Part shown: positions 1 through 6,276 of the stretch, piece after piece | Layout of the letters: the number at the start of each line of letters is the position of its first letter | Numbering within the stretch: the first letter of the stretch is position 1 | Assembly: GCF_938028185.1 (NCBI RefSeq) | Contig: NZ_CALJAH010000130.1 | Location: forward strand, 1 to 7,397 | Source of the DNA: an uncultured Cardiobacterium sp. | Lineage (GTDB): Bacteria > Pseudomonadota > Gammaproteobacteria > Cardiobacteriales > Cardiobacteriaceae | Direction of reading: 5' to 3' | Length of the DNA stretch: 7,397 nucleotides | Program-made: the position numbers and the translations under genes | Notes under the pieces: model-generated | What the model saw: only the letters and a program-made list of their open reading frames with translations | Told to the model about the DNA's origin: nothing | Database searches by the model: none

Positions 1-198
1 GGTGGTCTGGAAGTGCCGTTGGCCAATGCGTTGTATGCGGCTGGTATGCGCGTCGGCATCGCCGTAAATCAGCGCGCCGGTTGTAACCATTTCGGTATAA
101 AGGAAAGCGTGGCGGCTAAAGAGGCGGTGCAGGGCGCGGCATTCGGCGGTGGTCCAATCGAGCATCGGCGCTACGCAGAAACGGTGCGGGTTGCTCAT
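1..198 (-). CDS. dusA: tRNA-dihydrouridine(20/20a) synthase DusA, N-terminal part, cut by window edge
   Basis: DusA is an FMN-dependent, NADPH-using enzyme that reduces uridine in the tRNA D-loop to dihydrouridine, acting in the cytoplasm. Only the first 66 codons are in the window. Residues 8-16 (CVAPMLDWT) and 29-42 (RHAFLYTEMVTTGA) are the hallmark first two strands of the DusA barrel. The first contributes to FMN binding. The start ATG (198-196) shares the four bases ATGA with the proA stop, so translation is probably coupled to proA; only a weak AGGTG lies upstream. After Asp49 the usual path to the conserved ALQLGG block is not recognisable (HTSRIQRIGQRHFQTT). This could be a family-specific insertion or a one-base frameshift near 49-54; the missing downstream sequence would decide. 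DusA identity is secure from the N-terminus; gene integrity is not. Confidence 0.85.
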   Translation of the reverse strand, partial: MSNPHRFCVAPMLDWTTAECRALHRLFSRHAFLYTEMVTTGALIYGDADAHTSRIQRIGQRHFQTT

Positions 199-1454
199 GC
201 GCGCACCTGTCCCGTGCCGTGCACGATGTATTTGTAGGTGGTCATTTCTTCTAGCCCCATCGGCCCGCGCGCGTGCAGTTTTTGGGTGGCAATGCCCATT
301 TCGCAACCAAGCCCGAATTCACCGCCGTCGGTGAAGCGGGTGGAGGCGTTGATGTAAACGGCGGCGCTATCAACGTGCGCGGCGAAGTAGTCGGCGGCGG
401 CTGTGTTGTTGGTAACGATGGCGTCGGAATGGTGTGTGCCGTGCGCTTCGATGTGGGCGACGGCGGCTGCGACGGAATCGACGATTTTCACGGCGAGGAT
501 GTAGTCGGAAAATTCGCTGTCAAAGTCGCTATCAGCAGCGGGCGTGCCGTCAATCAGAGCAAGGGCGGCAGCGTCCAGGCGCAACTCTACCGGCACAAGC
601 CCTTGCGCCTGCCGTGCGGCGACCAGACGTTGCTGCAACTGCGGCAGGAAGGCGGCAGCGATGTCGCGCTGCACCAGGCAGACTTCGGCGGCGTTGCAGA
701 CCGAGGGGCGGCTGGTTTTGGCGTTGTCGATGATGTTTAGCGCCATGTTCAAATCGGCGTCGCGGTCGATATACACGTGGCAGATGCCGGTGCCGGTTTC
801 GATAACTGGCACGCGCGCGTTTTCAACGACGGCGCGTATCAGCCCGGCGCCGCCGCGCGGGATGAGCAGGTCGAGGTAGCCAGTGGCTTGCATTAGTGCC
901 TGCGCGCTGTCGCGGCTGGTGTCGCTAACGAGCTGGATGCAGTCGGGTGAGATGTCGCCGCCGAGGGCGCTTTTCAGCGCGGCGACGATGGCAGCGGCGG
1001 AATGCCAGGCTTCTTTGCCGCTGCGCAAGACCACGGCGTTGCCGCTTTTTAGCGCCAGCGCGGCGGCGTCGGAGGTTACATTCGGGCGGCTTTCGTAAAT
1101 GATGCCGATGACGCCGAGCGGCACGCGCGTTTTGCGCAGAACGAGACCGTTCGCCAGCGTGCGCGTTTCCAGGGTTGCGCCGACCGGGTCGGGCAGAGGG
1201 ATGAGGGCGCGGATGCCGTCAGCCATTGCTGCGAGGCGCGCGGCGTCGAGGCGCAGGCGGTCGAGCATTGCCGGCGATAAATGCGTGGCAGCGGCTGCCA
1301 TATCGGCGCGGTTGGCGGCAAGGATGGCGTCTTGTTGGGCGAGCAGGGCGTCCGCCATTGCGGCGAGGGCGCGGTTTTTCGTGGCGCTGTGGGCGGTATT
1401 GACGCTTTTTTTCGCGCGCTTGACCTGTTCGAGCAGGGCTTGGGTGCTGTGCAT
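195..1454 (-). CDS. proA: gamma-glutamyl phosphate reductase (glutamate-5-semialdehyde dehydrogenase)
   Basis: ProA catalyses the second step of proline synthesis: NADPH-dependent reduction of gamma-glutamyl phosphate to glutamate-5-semialdehyde, in the cytoplasm and usually in partnership with ProB. The 419-residue product is close to the 417 residues of the E. coli enzyme and belongs to the aldehyde dehydrogenase superfamily. Visible blocks are GVIGIIYESRPNVTSDA (about 114-130), LKSGNAVVLRSGKEA (135-149), LLIPRGGAGLIR (196-207), ETGTGICHVYID (219-230), NAKTSRPSVCNAAE (244-257) with the expected catalytic Cys at 253, and GGEFGLGCEMGIATQKLHARGPMGL near the C-terminus. All match the family, so the enzyme should be active. 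The ATG is supported by AGGAG six bases upstream, lying in the proB stop codon. The stop TGA overlaps the dusA ATG. Gene order proB-proA-dusA implies one transcript. Confidence 0.97.
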   Translation of the reverse strand: MHSTQALLEQVKRAKKSVNTAHSATKNRALAAMADALLAQQDAILAANRADMAAAATHLSPAMLDRLRLDAARLAAMADGIRALIPLPDPVGATLETRTLANGLVLRKTRVPLGVIGIIYESRPNVTSDAAALALKSGNAVVLRSGKEAWHSAAAIVAALKSALGGDISPDCIQLVSDTSRDSAQALMQATGYLDLLIPRGGAGLIRAVVENARVPVIETGTGICHVYIDRDADLNMALNIIDNAKTSRPSVCNAAEVCLVQRDIAAAFLPQLQQRLVAARQAQGLVPVELRLDAAALALIDGTPAADSDFDSEFSDYILAVKIVDSVAAAVAHIEAHGTHHSDAIVTNNTAAADYFAAHVDSAAVYINASTRFTDGGEFGLGCEMGIATQKLHARGPMGLEEMTTYKYIVHGTGQVRA

Positions 1455-1460
1455 GGGGTT

Positions 1461-1465
1461 CTCCT
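1461..1465 (-). promoter_or_regulatory. Shine-Dalgarno of proA, overlapping the proB stop
   Basis: On the minus strand AGGAG sits six bases before the proA ATG, and its first two bases are the last two of the proB TAG stop. This supports the proA start and suggests that ribosomes terminating on proB can re-initiate on proA, keeping the two enzymes in balance. Confidence 0.8.
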
Positions 1466-2570
1466 AGATTTCGTGCAGGAACAGTTCGAGTTCGGGGGTA
1501 ACGGTTATCCAGTCGTCGCGGTGGATAACCACGCCTTGCGGTTTGGCGGTAGCAAGCAGCGCTTGCAGCTCGCTGTGCCCGCTTTTTACCCGCCCTTTAC
1601 CGAGGATGTGGCCGCCGTCGGCGTTGTATACCGTAACTACATCGCCGGCGAGAAATTCACCTGCCACCGCGCTGATACCGGAGGCGAGCAGGCTTTTTTC
1701 CGCCTGCACCAGCGCTGCTTCCGCGCCCGCATCGACGCGCAGCGCGCCCCGGCTTGCCGCGTAAAACGCCAGCCATTGTTTCTGCGTTTTCATCGTTTTT
1801 TGTGCGGCAAAGAGGGTGCCGTTGTCCTGCGCGGCGGCGGCTTGTAACAGCGCGTCGTTTTGCAGCGAGGAGCAGATGTAAACCGGCACGCCGGCGTGCG
1901 TGGCAAGGGTGGCCGCCTTGATTTTGGTGAACATGCCGCCGGTGCCGTTGGCGCTGCCCGCGCCGCCTGCCATCGCTACCAACTCGCTGCTGATGTGTTC
2001 GACGTGCGCAATGCGCTTGGCGGCGGGGTCGTGCTTGGGGTTGCCGCTGTAGAGGCCATCGACGTCGGTGAGCAGCACCAGCAAATCGGCCTGCATCATT
2101 CCCGCCACTTGCGCACTCAAGGTGTCGTTGTCGCCAACTTTCAACTCCGCCACCGCGACCGCGTCGTTTTCGTTGATTATCGGCACGGCGCGGCGGTTGA
2201 GCAGTACGGTCATCGCCTGGAAGGCGTTTTGGTAGCGGCGTTTGTCGGCGAAATCGTCGCGGGTGAGCAGGATTTGCGCCGAGATGATGTTTTTTTGCAG
2301 GAATTGCGCGGTGTATTCCTCCAAGAGCAGACCTTGCCCGACCGCCGCCGCCGCTTGTTTGTCGGCAATGTGCGTCGGCCGTTTTTTGAAGCCGAGCGAG
2401 GAGTAACCCGCGGCGACCGCGCCGGAGGTAACCAGTATCAGCTCATGCCCGGCATCGTGCAGCGCGGCAAGCTGGCGGGTGATGTTTTGCAGCTTGCCGC
2501 GCGACAGGCTGCCATCGGCGTGGGTCAGCGAGCTGGTGCCGACTTTGAAGATGATTCTGCGGTGGTTCAT
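1464..2570 (-). CDS. proB: glutamate 5-kinase with C-terminal PUA domain
   Basis: ProB phosphorylates L-glutamate with ATP to gamma-glutamyl phosphate, the committed and normally proline-inhibited step of proline synthesis. The 368 residues match the 367 of the E. coli protein. The amino-acid kinase domain covers roughly 1-260: KVGTSSLT (9-16), VTSGAVAAG (47-55), PIINENDAV (130-138), GDNDTLSA (146-153), LLTDVDGLY (166-174) and GTGGMFTKIKAA (209-220). Residues of about 275-345 (RGALRVDAGAEAAL to GKGRVKSGHSEL) form the PUA domain usual in bacterial ProB. No key residue looks missing. The ATG is chosen for the AGGAG seven bases upstream. It is the first gene of proB-proA-dusA, with a TATAAT box 35 bases ahead. 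In this family proline acts mainly by feedback on the kinase domain; I see no attenuator. Confidence 0.97.
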   Translation of the reverse strand: MNHRRIIFKVGTSSLTHADGSLSRGKLQNITRQLAALHDAGHELILVTSGAVAAGYSSLGFKKRPTHIADKQAAAAVGQGLLLEEYTAQFLQKNIISAQILLTRDDFADKRRYQNAFQAMTVLLNRRAVPIINENDAVAVAELKVGDNDTLSAQVAGMMQADLLVLLTDVDGLYSGNPKHDPAAKRIAHVEHISSELVAMAGGAGSANGTGGMFTKIKAATLATHAGVPVYICSSLQNDALLQAAAAQDNGTLFAAQKTMKTQKQWLAFYAASRGALRVDAGAEAALVQAEKSLLASGISAVAGEFLAGDVVTVYNADGGHILGKGRVKSGHSELQALLATAKPQGVVIHRDDWITVTPELELFLHEI

Positions 2571-2577
2571 GGTGCTG

Positions 2578-2582
2578 CTCCT
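2578..2582 (-). promoter_or_regulatory. Shine-Dalgarno of proB
   Basis: AGGAG on the minus strand, seven bases before the ATG at 2570. It fixes the proB start. Confidence 0.8.
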
Positions 2583-2605
2583 AATATGGAAACGGGCTTG
2601 CCGCG

Positions 2606-2611
2606 ATTATA
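2606..2611 (-). promoter_or_regulatory. candidate -10 box of the proB-proA-dusA promoter
   Basis: The minus strand reads a perfect TATAAT here, which would place transcription start near 2599 and leave a leader of about 28 bases before the ATG, containing the Shine-Dalgarno. No good -35 is seen at 16-18 bases upstream: the bases there are CACGAA or near shifts of it, matching TTGACA poorly. Such a combination is typical of promoters helped by an activator or by upstream sequence. The inverted repeat at 2639-2679 would be centred near -60. The promoter call itself is inference from sequence. Confidence 0.55.
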
Positions 2612-2638
2612 CATATAGGGTAGCGGGGTTCGTGTATG

Positions 2639-2679
2639 TATAGCGAAACACCGTATGAAGCTTTCGGTGTATCGCTATA
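2639..2679. repeat. 41-bp imperfect inverted repeat upstream of proB
   Basis: The left arm TATAGCGAAACACCG (2639-2653) and right arm CGGTGTATCGCTATA (2665-2679) pair at 14 of 15 positions (single A/A mismatch) around an 11-base centre, TATGAAGCTTT. On the plus strand the hairpin is followed by TTTT (2680-2683), but no plus-strand gene ends here. On the minus strand, the direction of ppc and proB, there is no T-run after it, so it is not a standard intrinsic terminator for ppc. It may be an operator or activator site for proB (centre near -60 of the predicted start) or a small mobile repeat. Confidence 0.8.
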
Positions 2680-2683
2680 TTTT

Positions 2684-2711
2684 GTAGGTCGGGCATTTAT
2701 GCCCGACCTAC
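2684..2711. repeat. REP-like perfect palindrome between ppc and proB
   Basis: GTAGGTCGGGCAT (2684-2696) and ATGCCCGACCTAC (2699-2711) form a perfect 13-bp stem around TT. It lies 24 bases beyond the ppc stop codon. Sequences of the form GTAGGTCGGGC...GCCCGACCTAC are common as dispersed REP-type elements in proteobacteria; that is recalled knowledge and copy number was not checked. On the transcribed (minus) strand the stem is followed by AAAATATAG, not a T-run, so it could protect the ppc mRNA 3' end or weaken read-through but is not a classical terminator. Confidence 0.8.
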
Positions 2712-2735
2712 TGCTGCGAGGGATGCAAACAGCGC

Positions 2736-5510
2736 TTAGCCGGTATTGCGTAAGCCGGCGGCGAGCGCGTTGATGGAACGGATGAGCGGGTCGTTGATGT
2801 CCGCGTCTTCGTTGTTTTTCGCGCGGCTGCGGCGCAGGAGTTCGATCTGGATGTGGTTGATCGGGTCGAGGTAGGGGTCGCGCCAGCGCAGGGATTCGGC
2901 GAGGCGCGGCTGGTGCTCCAGCAGGTGGCGCTGTTTGAGGATGGTGTTGAGGCCGGCGAGGGTTTTTTGGTATTCGTCGCCGATGGCGGCCATTACCGTT
3001 TGCCGCAGGGTTTCGTCGGCACAGAGGTGGCTGTAGGCGTCGGCGGTCGCCAGTTCGGTTTTGGCAAATGCCATTTCGATGTTGCTGATGAAGGCGTCAA
3101 AGAATGGCCATTGTTCGAGCATTTCGTCGATGAGCGGCAGGTCTTCGGCGCGGATGGCGGCGAGCGCGCTGCCGACGCCGTACCACGCGGGCAGGGTGAA
3201 GCGGGCGAGCGACCAGCCGAACACCCACGGGATGGCGCGGATGGTTTGTTTGGTCGGTGTGCCTTTGCGGCGGTGCGCCGGGCGCGAGCCGATGTTGAGC
3301 AGGCTGATTTCGCGTACCGGGGTGGTGTCGGCAAAGAATTGGTAGAGGCCTTCGGTGCGGTCGGTGAGGTCGCGGTAGCGTTGTTCGCAGGCATCGGCGA
3401 GGCGTTCGGCCAGTTGTTCGTATTGGGCGAGTTTGGCCGGGGTTTTGGCAAAGCGGGTGCTGCTGGCTTTCAGCGCGCCGGTGATGCCCATGGTGAGTTC
3501 GTACACCGCGGTTTCGGGGTTGGCGTATTTGGCGTAGAGGACTTCGCCTTGTTCGGTGAATTTGATTTCGCCTTGCAGGGTGCCGGGCGGTTGTGCGGCG
3601 ATGGCGTGGTGGGTGGAGCCGCCGCCCCGGCTGACCGAGCCACCGCGTCCGTGGAAGAGGCGGGTTTTGATGTGGTAGCGGCGGGCGATGTCGAGGATGG
3701 TTTGTTGGGCGCGGTAGAGTTGCCAGGCGCTGGTGAGGATACCGCCGTCTTTGCTGCTGTCGGAGTAGCCGAGCATGATTTCCTGGGTGTCGTTTTGGCT
3801 TTTGAGCAGGGCGCGATAGGTGGGGTTGTCGAGCAGTTGTGGCAGTACGGTGTCGATGTTTTTCAGGTCTTCGATGGTTTCAAAGAGTGGCGCGATGGGC
3901 AGCGCGGCGTAGGGGCGGCCTTCGCTGTCGATGCCGGAGAGGCCGGCGAAGCGCATCAGGAACAGCACTTCGAGGATGTGGCTGGCGCGGTTGGTCATCG
4001 AGATGTTGTAGCTGCCGAAGGTGCGCGCGCCGACGAGTTCGCGCAGGCGGGCGATGGTGCGCATTAGCGCCAGTTGTTCTTCGGTTTCGGGCGAGAGGTT
4101 TTGTTCGTAGAGCAGCGGCGCGCCGGGGGCGGCGATGAGCTGGCTGAGGATGGCAAGGCGGCCGGCTTCATCCAGCGCGTTATAGTCGGGCAGGTTCGGC
4201 GCGTGGGCGAAGAGGTCGGCGACGACGTTGGTGTGCCAGGTGGATTCTTGGCGGATGTCGAGTGATGCCATGTGGAAGCCGCAGCTGCGCACAAGGCGGA
4301 TTAAATCCTGGATGTCGCCGCGTGCCTGGTCGGGGTCGTGTTGTTTTAAGGAATTGCGGATGAGGATGAGGTCGTCGAGGAAGGCTTCGGCGTTGGGGTA
4401 GGCGTGTTCGGCAGCGGCCTGGTCGGCGCCCATGCTTTGGATGTAGCGGTTGGTGTGCTGGATTTTGGCACGCATCAGTGCGAGCAGGCGGCGGTAGGGT
4501 TCGTTGTTGTAGTCTTCGGGGTTGTAGTCGAAGACGGTGACGCCGAGGCGGGCGTAGTGTTCGTTGCGTGCTTCGATGGCGGGGTCGATGGCGACGATGC
4601 TGGCGCAGTGCAGCAGGCGTTTGCGCAGGTGTTTGAGTTGTTTGCTGTAGTAGCGCAGCACGTTGTCGGCGTGCATCAGCACCGCCTGTTCGGTGGTCTC
4701 AAAGGTGACAAAGGGGTTGCCGTCGCGGTCGCCGCCTATCCAGGAGCCGAAGCGCAGCAGCGGCGGCAGCACGATGTGTTGCAGTTCGGGGTAGATGTCG
4801 TTGAGCGCGCTGCGCAGGTTGCGGTAAACCTGCGGGATGGCCTGAAAGAGGCTGACGTTGAAGTAGTGCAGGCCGTTGTTGATTTCGTCGTAAACCAGCG
4901 TTTTGCGGGTGCGCACTTCGTCGGATGACCACAAGAGGTCTATCAGGTCGGCGATTTCTTTTTCGGCATGGATACGCGCCGGGCTGTTGGCGGCGGTGTG
5001 GTCAAGGGTTTCGCAGTGGCGGTAGATTTCTTGCAACACGCTCATGGTGGTGCGGCGGCGTGCTTCGGTCGGGTGTGCGGTGAAGACGGGGATGAAGCGC
5101 AGTTGTGCGATGAGTTCGCCGAGCTGTTCCGGGGAGAGGTCGTTGTCGCGGCATTGTTGCAGGGTGTGGCGGAAGGAGCCTTCCCAAAGGGCGCCGCCAC
5201 GCGCGCGCATATCGGCGCGCTCCTGCCGCAGCAGGTCTTCTTCGGCGAGGTTTGCCAGCGAGAAGTAGAGGCTGAAGCCACGGATGACGTTTTTCAGGCG
5301 GTCGTTGTCGAGCGCGGCGATGGTGCGCATCAGCGCGGCGCGGCGCTCCGGGTCGGGGTTGTTGCGCTCTTCGATAAAGCCCTGGCGCAGGTATTCGATG
5401 GTTTGCAGGGTGTCGCTGCCTGCCTGGCGTTCGATGACTTTGCCGAGCAGGTTGCCGAGCAGGCGGATGCGTTCGCGCAGTTGGTCGGGGTTGGGGGCGG
5501 TGGGCATCAT
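2736..5510 (-). CDS. ppc: phosphoenolpyruvate carboxylase
   Basis: This cytoplasmic enzyme fixes bicarbonate onto PEP to give oxaloacetate, replenishing the TCA cycle. The 924 residues are somewhat longer than the 883 of E. coli Ppc. Family signatures are all present: VFTAHPTEARRRT (142-153) with the active His at 146, GSWIGGDRDGNPFV (255-268), LGYSDSSKDGGI (580-591) with Lys587, FHGRGGSVSRGGG (619-631) with Arg622 and Arg628, GSRPAHRR (741-748), RAIPWVFGWSLARFTLPAWYG (758-778), and the C-terminal RNTG whose Asn belongs to the aspartate (inhibitor) site in E. coli. The glycine loop reads SVSRGGGSTH instead of the enterobacterial SIGRGGAPAH, a variant known in other lineages. Two Met codons begin the frame; the first has AGGAG seven bases upstream. 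It is read divergently from fhuC and co-oriented with proB. Stop is TAA. Function is secure. Confidence 0.97.
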   Translation of the reverse strand: MMPTAPNPDQLRERIRLLGNLLGKVIERQAGSDTLQTIEYLRQGFIEERNNPDPERRAALMRTIAALDNDRLKNVIRGFSLYFSLANLAEEDLLRQERADMRARGGALWEGSFRHTLQQCRDNDLSPEQLGELIAQLRFIPVFTAHPTEARRRTTMSVLQEIYRHCETLDHTAANSPARIHAEKEIADLIDLLWSSDEVRTRKTLVYDEINNGLHYFNVSLFQAIPQVYRNLRSALNDIYPELQHIVLPPLLRFGSWIGGDRDGNPFVTFETTEQAVLMHADNVLRYYSKQLKHLRKRLLHCASIVAIDPAIEARNEHYARLGVTVFDYNPEDYNNEPYRRLLALMRAKIQHTNRYIQSMGADQAAAEHAYPNAEAFLDDLILIRNSLKQHDPDQARGDIQDLIRLVRSCGFHMASLDIRQESTWHTNVVADLFAHAPNLPDYNALDEAGRLAILSQLIAAPGAPLLYEQNLSPETEEQLALMRTIARLRELVGARTFGSYNISMTNRASHILEVLFLMRFAGLSGIDSEGRPYAALPIAPLFETIEDLKNIDTVLPQLLDNPTYRALLKSQNDTQEIMLGYSDSSKDGGILTSAWQLYRAQQTILDIARRYHIKTRLFHGRGGSVSRGGGSTHHAIAAQPPGTLQGEIKFTEQGEVLYAKYANPETAVYELTMGITGALKASSTRFAKTPAKLAQYEQLAERLADACEQRYRDLTDRTEGLYQFFADTTPVREISLLNIGSRPAHRRKGTPTKQTIRAIPWVFGWSLARFTLPAWYGVGSALAAIRAEDLPLIDEMLEQWPFFDAFISNIEMAFAKTELATADAYSHLCADETLRQTVMAAIGDEYQKTLAGLNTILKQRHLLEHQPRLAESLRWRDPYLDPINHIQIELLRRSRAKNNEDADINDPLIRSINALAAGLRNTG

Positions 5511-5517
5511 GATGATT

Positions 5518-5522
5518 CTCCT
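5518..5522 (-). promoter_or_regulatory. Shine-Dalgarno of ppc
   Basis: AGGAG on the minus strand seven bases before the ATG at 5510. It favours this Met over the adjacent second ATG (5507). Confidence 0.75.
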
Positions 5523-5547
5523 CTGTTACTGAAATGTCCGGCGCGGG

Positions 5548-5576
5548 ATATTAAACTTTTTTTATAACGTTCTCAC
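5548..5576 (-). promoter_or_regulatory. candidate ppc promoter
   Basis: On the minus strand GTGAGA (5576-5571, 4 of 6 matches to TTGACA) is followed after exactly 17 bases by TAATAT (5553-5548, -10-like). The spacer contains a run of seven A. Transcription would begin near 5541, giving a leader of about 31 bases that carries the AGGAG site. Spacing and base composition fit a sigma-70 promoter; this is a prediction from sequence only. Confidence 0.45.
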
Positions 5577-5646
5577 GGTTTTTTGGGCGGAGCCGGGCAG
5601 GGCGCGGAAATCGGCGCACGCGGTTTTTCGCGTCATTTCGCGGCGG
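5577..5646. other. unassigned stretch at the broken 5' end of fhuC
   Basis: This segment lies where the first 50-60 codons of fhuC should be. The fhuC frame stays open back to 5533 but encodes nothing like the beta-sheet lobe or the Walker A loop (GxNGxGKST), and neither of the other plus frames does either. There is no in-frame ATG and no Shine-Dalgarno before 5647. I see no insertion sequence end or direct repeat that would explain the junction. Confidence 0.5.
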
Positions 5647-6276
5647 TTGGCGGGGATTTTGTCGCGCCTGGCGGCACGTTCGCTGTGGTTCAGTGGCACG
5701 GCGGTACACACGCTGCCGCCGAAGGCGCGGGCGCGGCGCATTGCCGCGTTGCCGCAGAAGTTGCCGGATGCGGCGGATTTTCTGGTGCGCGAGCTGGTGA
5801 TGCTGGGGCGGTTTCCCTGGCAGGGCTGGTTGCAGCGGCCTTCTGCCGAGGATGTTGCCCGCGTCGAGGAGGCGATGGCGCAGACGGATGTGGCGCGCTT
5901 GGCCGCGCAGCCGGTGAATACGCTGTCCGGCGGCGAGCGGCAGCGGGCGTGGCTGGCGATGTGTCTGGCGCAGCAGAGCGAGGTGCTGCTGCTCGATGAG
6001 CCGCTGGCGGCGCTGGATATTGTTTATCAGGTCGAGGTGCTGCAATTGGTGCGGCAGCTCATCGCCGCGCGCGGGCTGACGGTGGTGGTGATTATTCATG
6101 ACATCAATCTGGCGGCGCGTTTTTGTGATGCGCTGATTGCGCTGAAGGGCGGGCGGCTGTGCCGTTTTGCCCCGGTCGGCGAGGTGATGTCGGCAGCGGC
6201 GTTGCAGGAGGTCTTCGGCGTGCGGTTGCATTTGCTGGATCATCCCGACGGCAAGCACCGGGTGGCGGTGGTATGA
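5647..6276 (+). pseudogene. fhuC: ferric hydroxamate ABC transporter ATPase, N-terminally truncated (no Walker A)
   Basis: FhuC is the cytoplasmic ATPase driving FhuB-mediated uptake of ferric hydroxamate siderophores. The readable part matches the FhuC/FecE family: RIAALPQKLP with the Q-loop Gln (about residue 37 from the TTG at 5647), LVRELVMLGRFPWQG (47-60), signature LSGGERQRAW (93-102, identical to E. coli FhuC as I recall it), Walker B VLLLDEP (113-119), D-loop LD (123-124) and switch His in VIIHDINLAARFCD (148-161). Homology begins abruptly at ILSRLAAR, about where the residues after GKST should be. E. coli FhuC has 265 residues, so about 55-60 are missing, including the ATP-binding P-loop. 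The segment between ILSRLAAR and SLWFSG is also several residues short. No ATG or ribosome site precedes it; the boundary given is the first in-frame TTG. Without Walker A it cannot be a working ATPase. The stop overlaps the fhuD ATG. Confidence 0.8.

Noticed and set aside
2639..2683. Intrinsic terminator on the plus strand (hairpin followed by TTTT)
   Set aside because: Only four T follow and no plus-strand gene ends nearby, so there is nothing to terminate.
2684..2711. Intrinsic terminator for ppc
   Set aside because: The stem is strong but is followed on the transcribed strand by A-rich rather than T-rich sequence.
2853..4067. 404-codon plus-strand open frame opposite ppc
   Set aside because: It is antisense to a clearly real ppc, has a low-complexity Gly/Val/Ala/Glu-rich composition with no recognisable domain, and is explained by high GC and codon bias on the other strand.
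4404..5567. Two further long plus-strand frames opposite ppc (4404-4928 and 4968-5567)
   Set aside because: Same reasons: antisense, no motifs, compositional artefacts of the GC-rich ppc gene.
5551..6258. 235-codon minus-strand frame opposite fhuC
   Set aside because: Its composition is rich in Arg, Gln, His and Pro with no domain, and the plus strand shows unmistakable ABC ATPase motifs.
6159..6272. Extended fhuD start at 6159
   Set aside because: It would lie inside fhuC in another frame, and its residues look like an out-of-frame shadow. The ATG at 6273 gives the natural ATGA coupling and a leader-like hydrophobic stretch.
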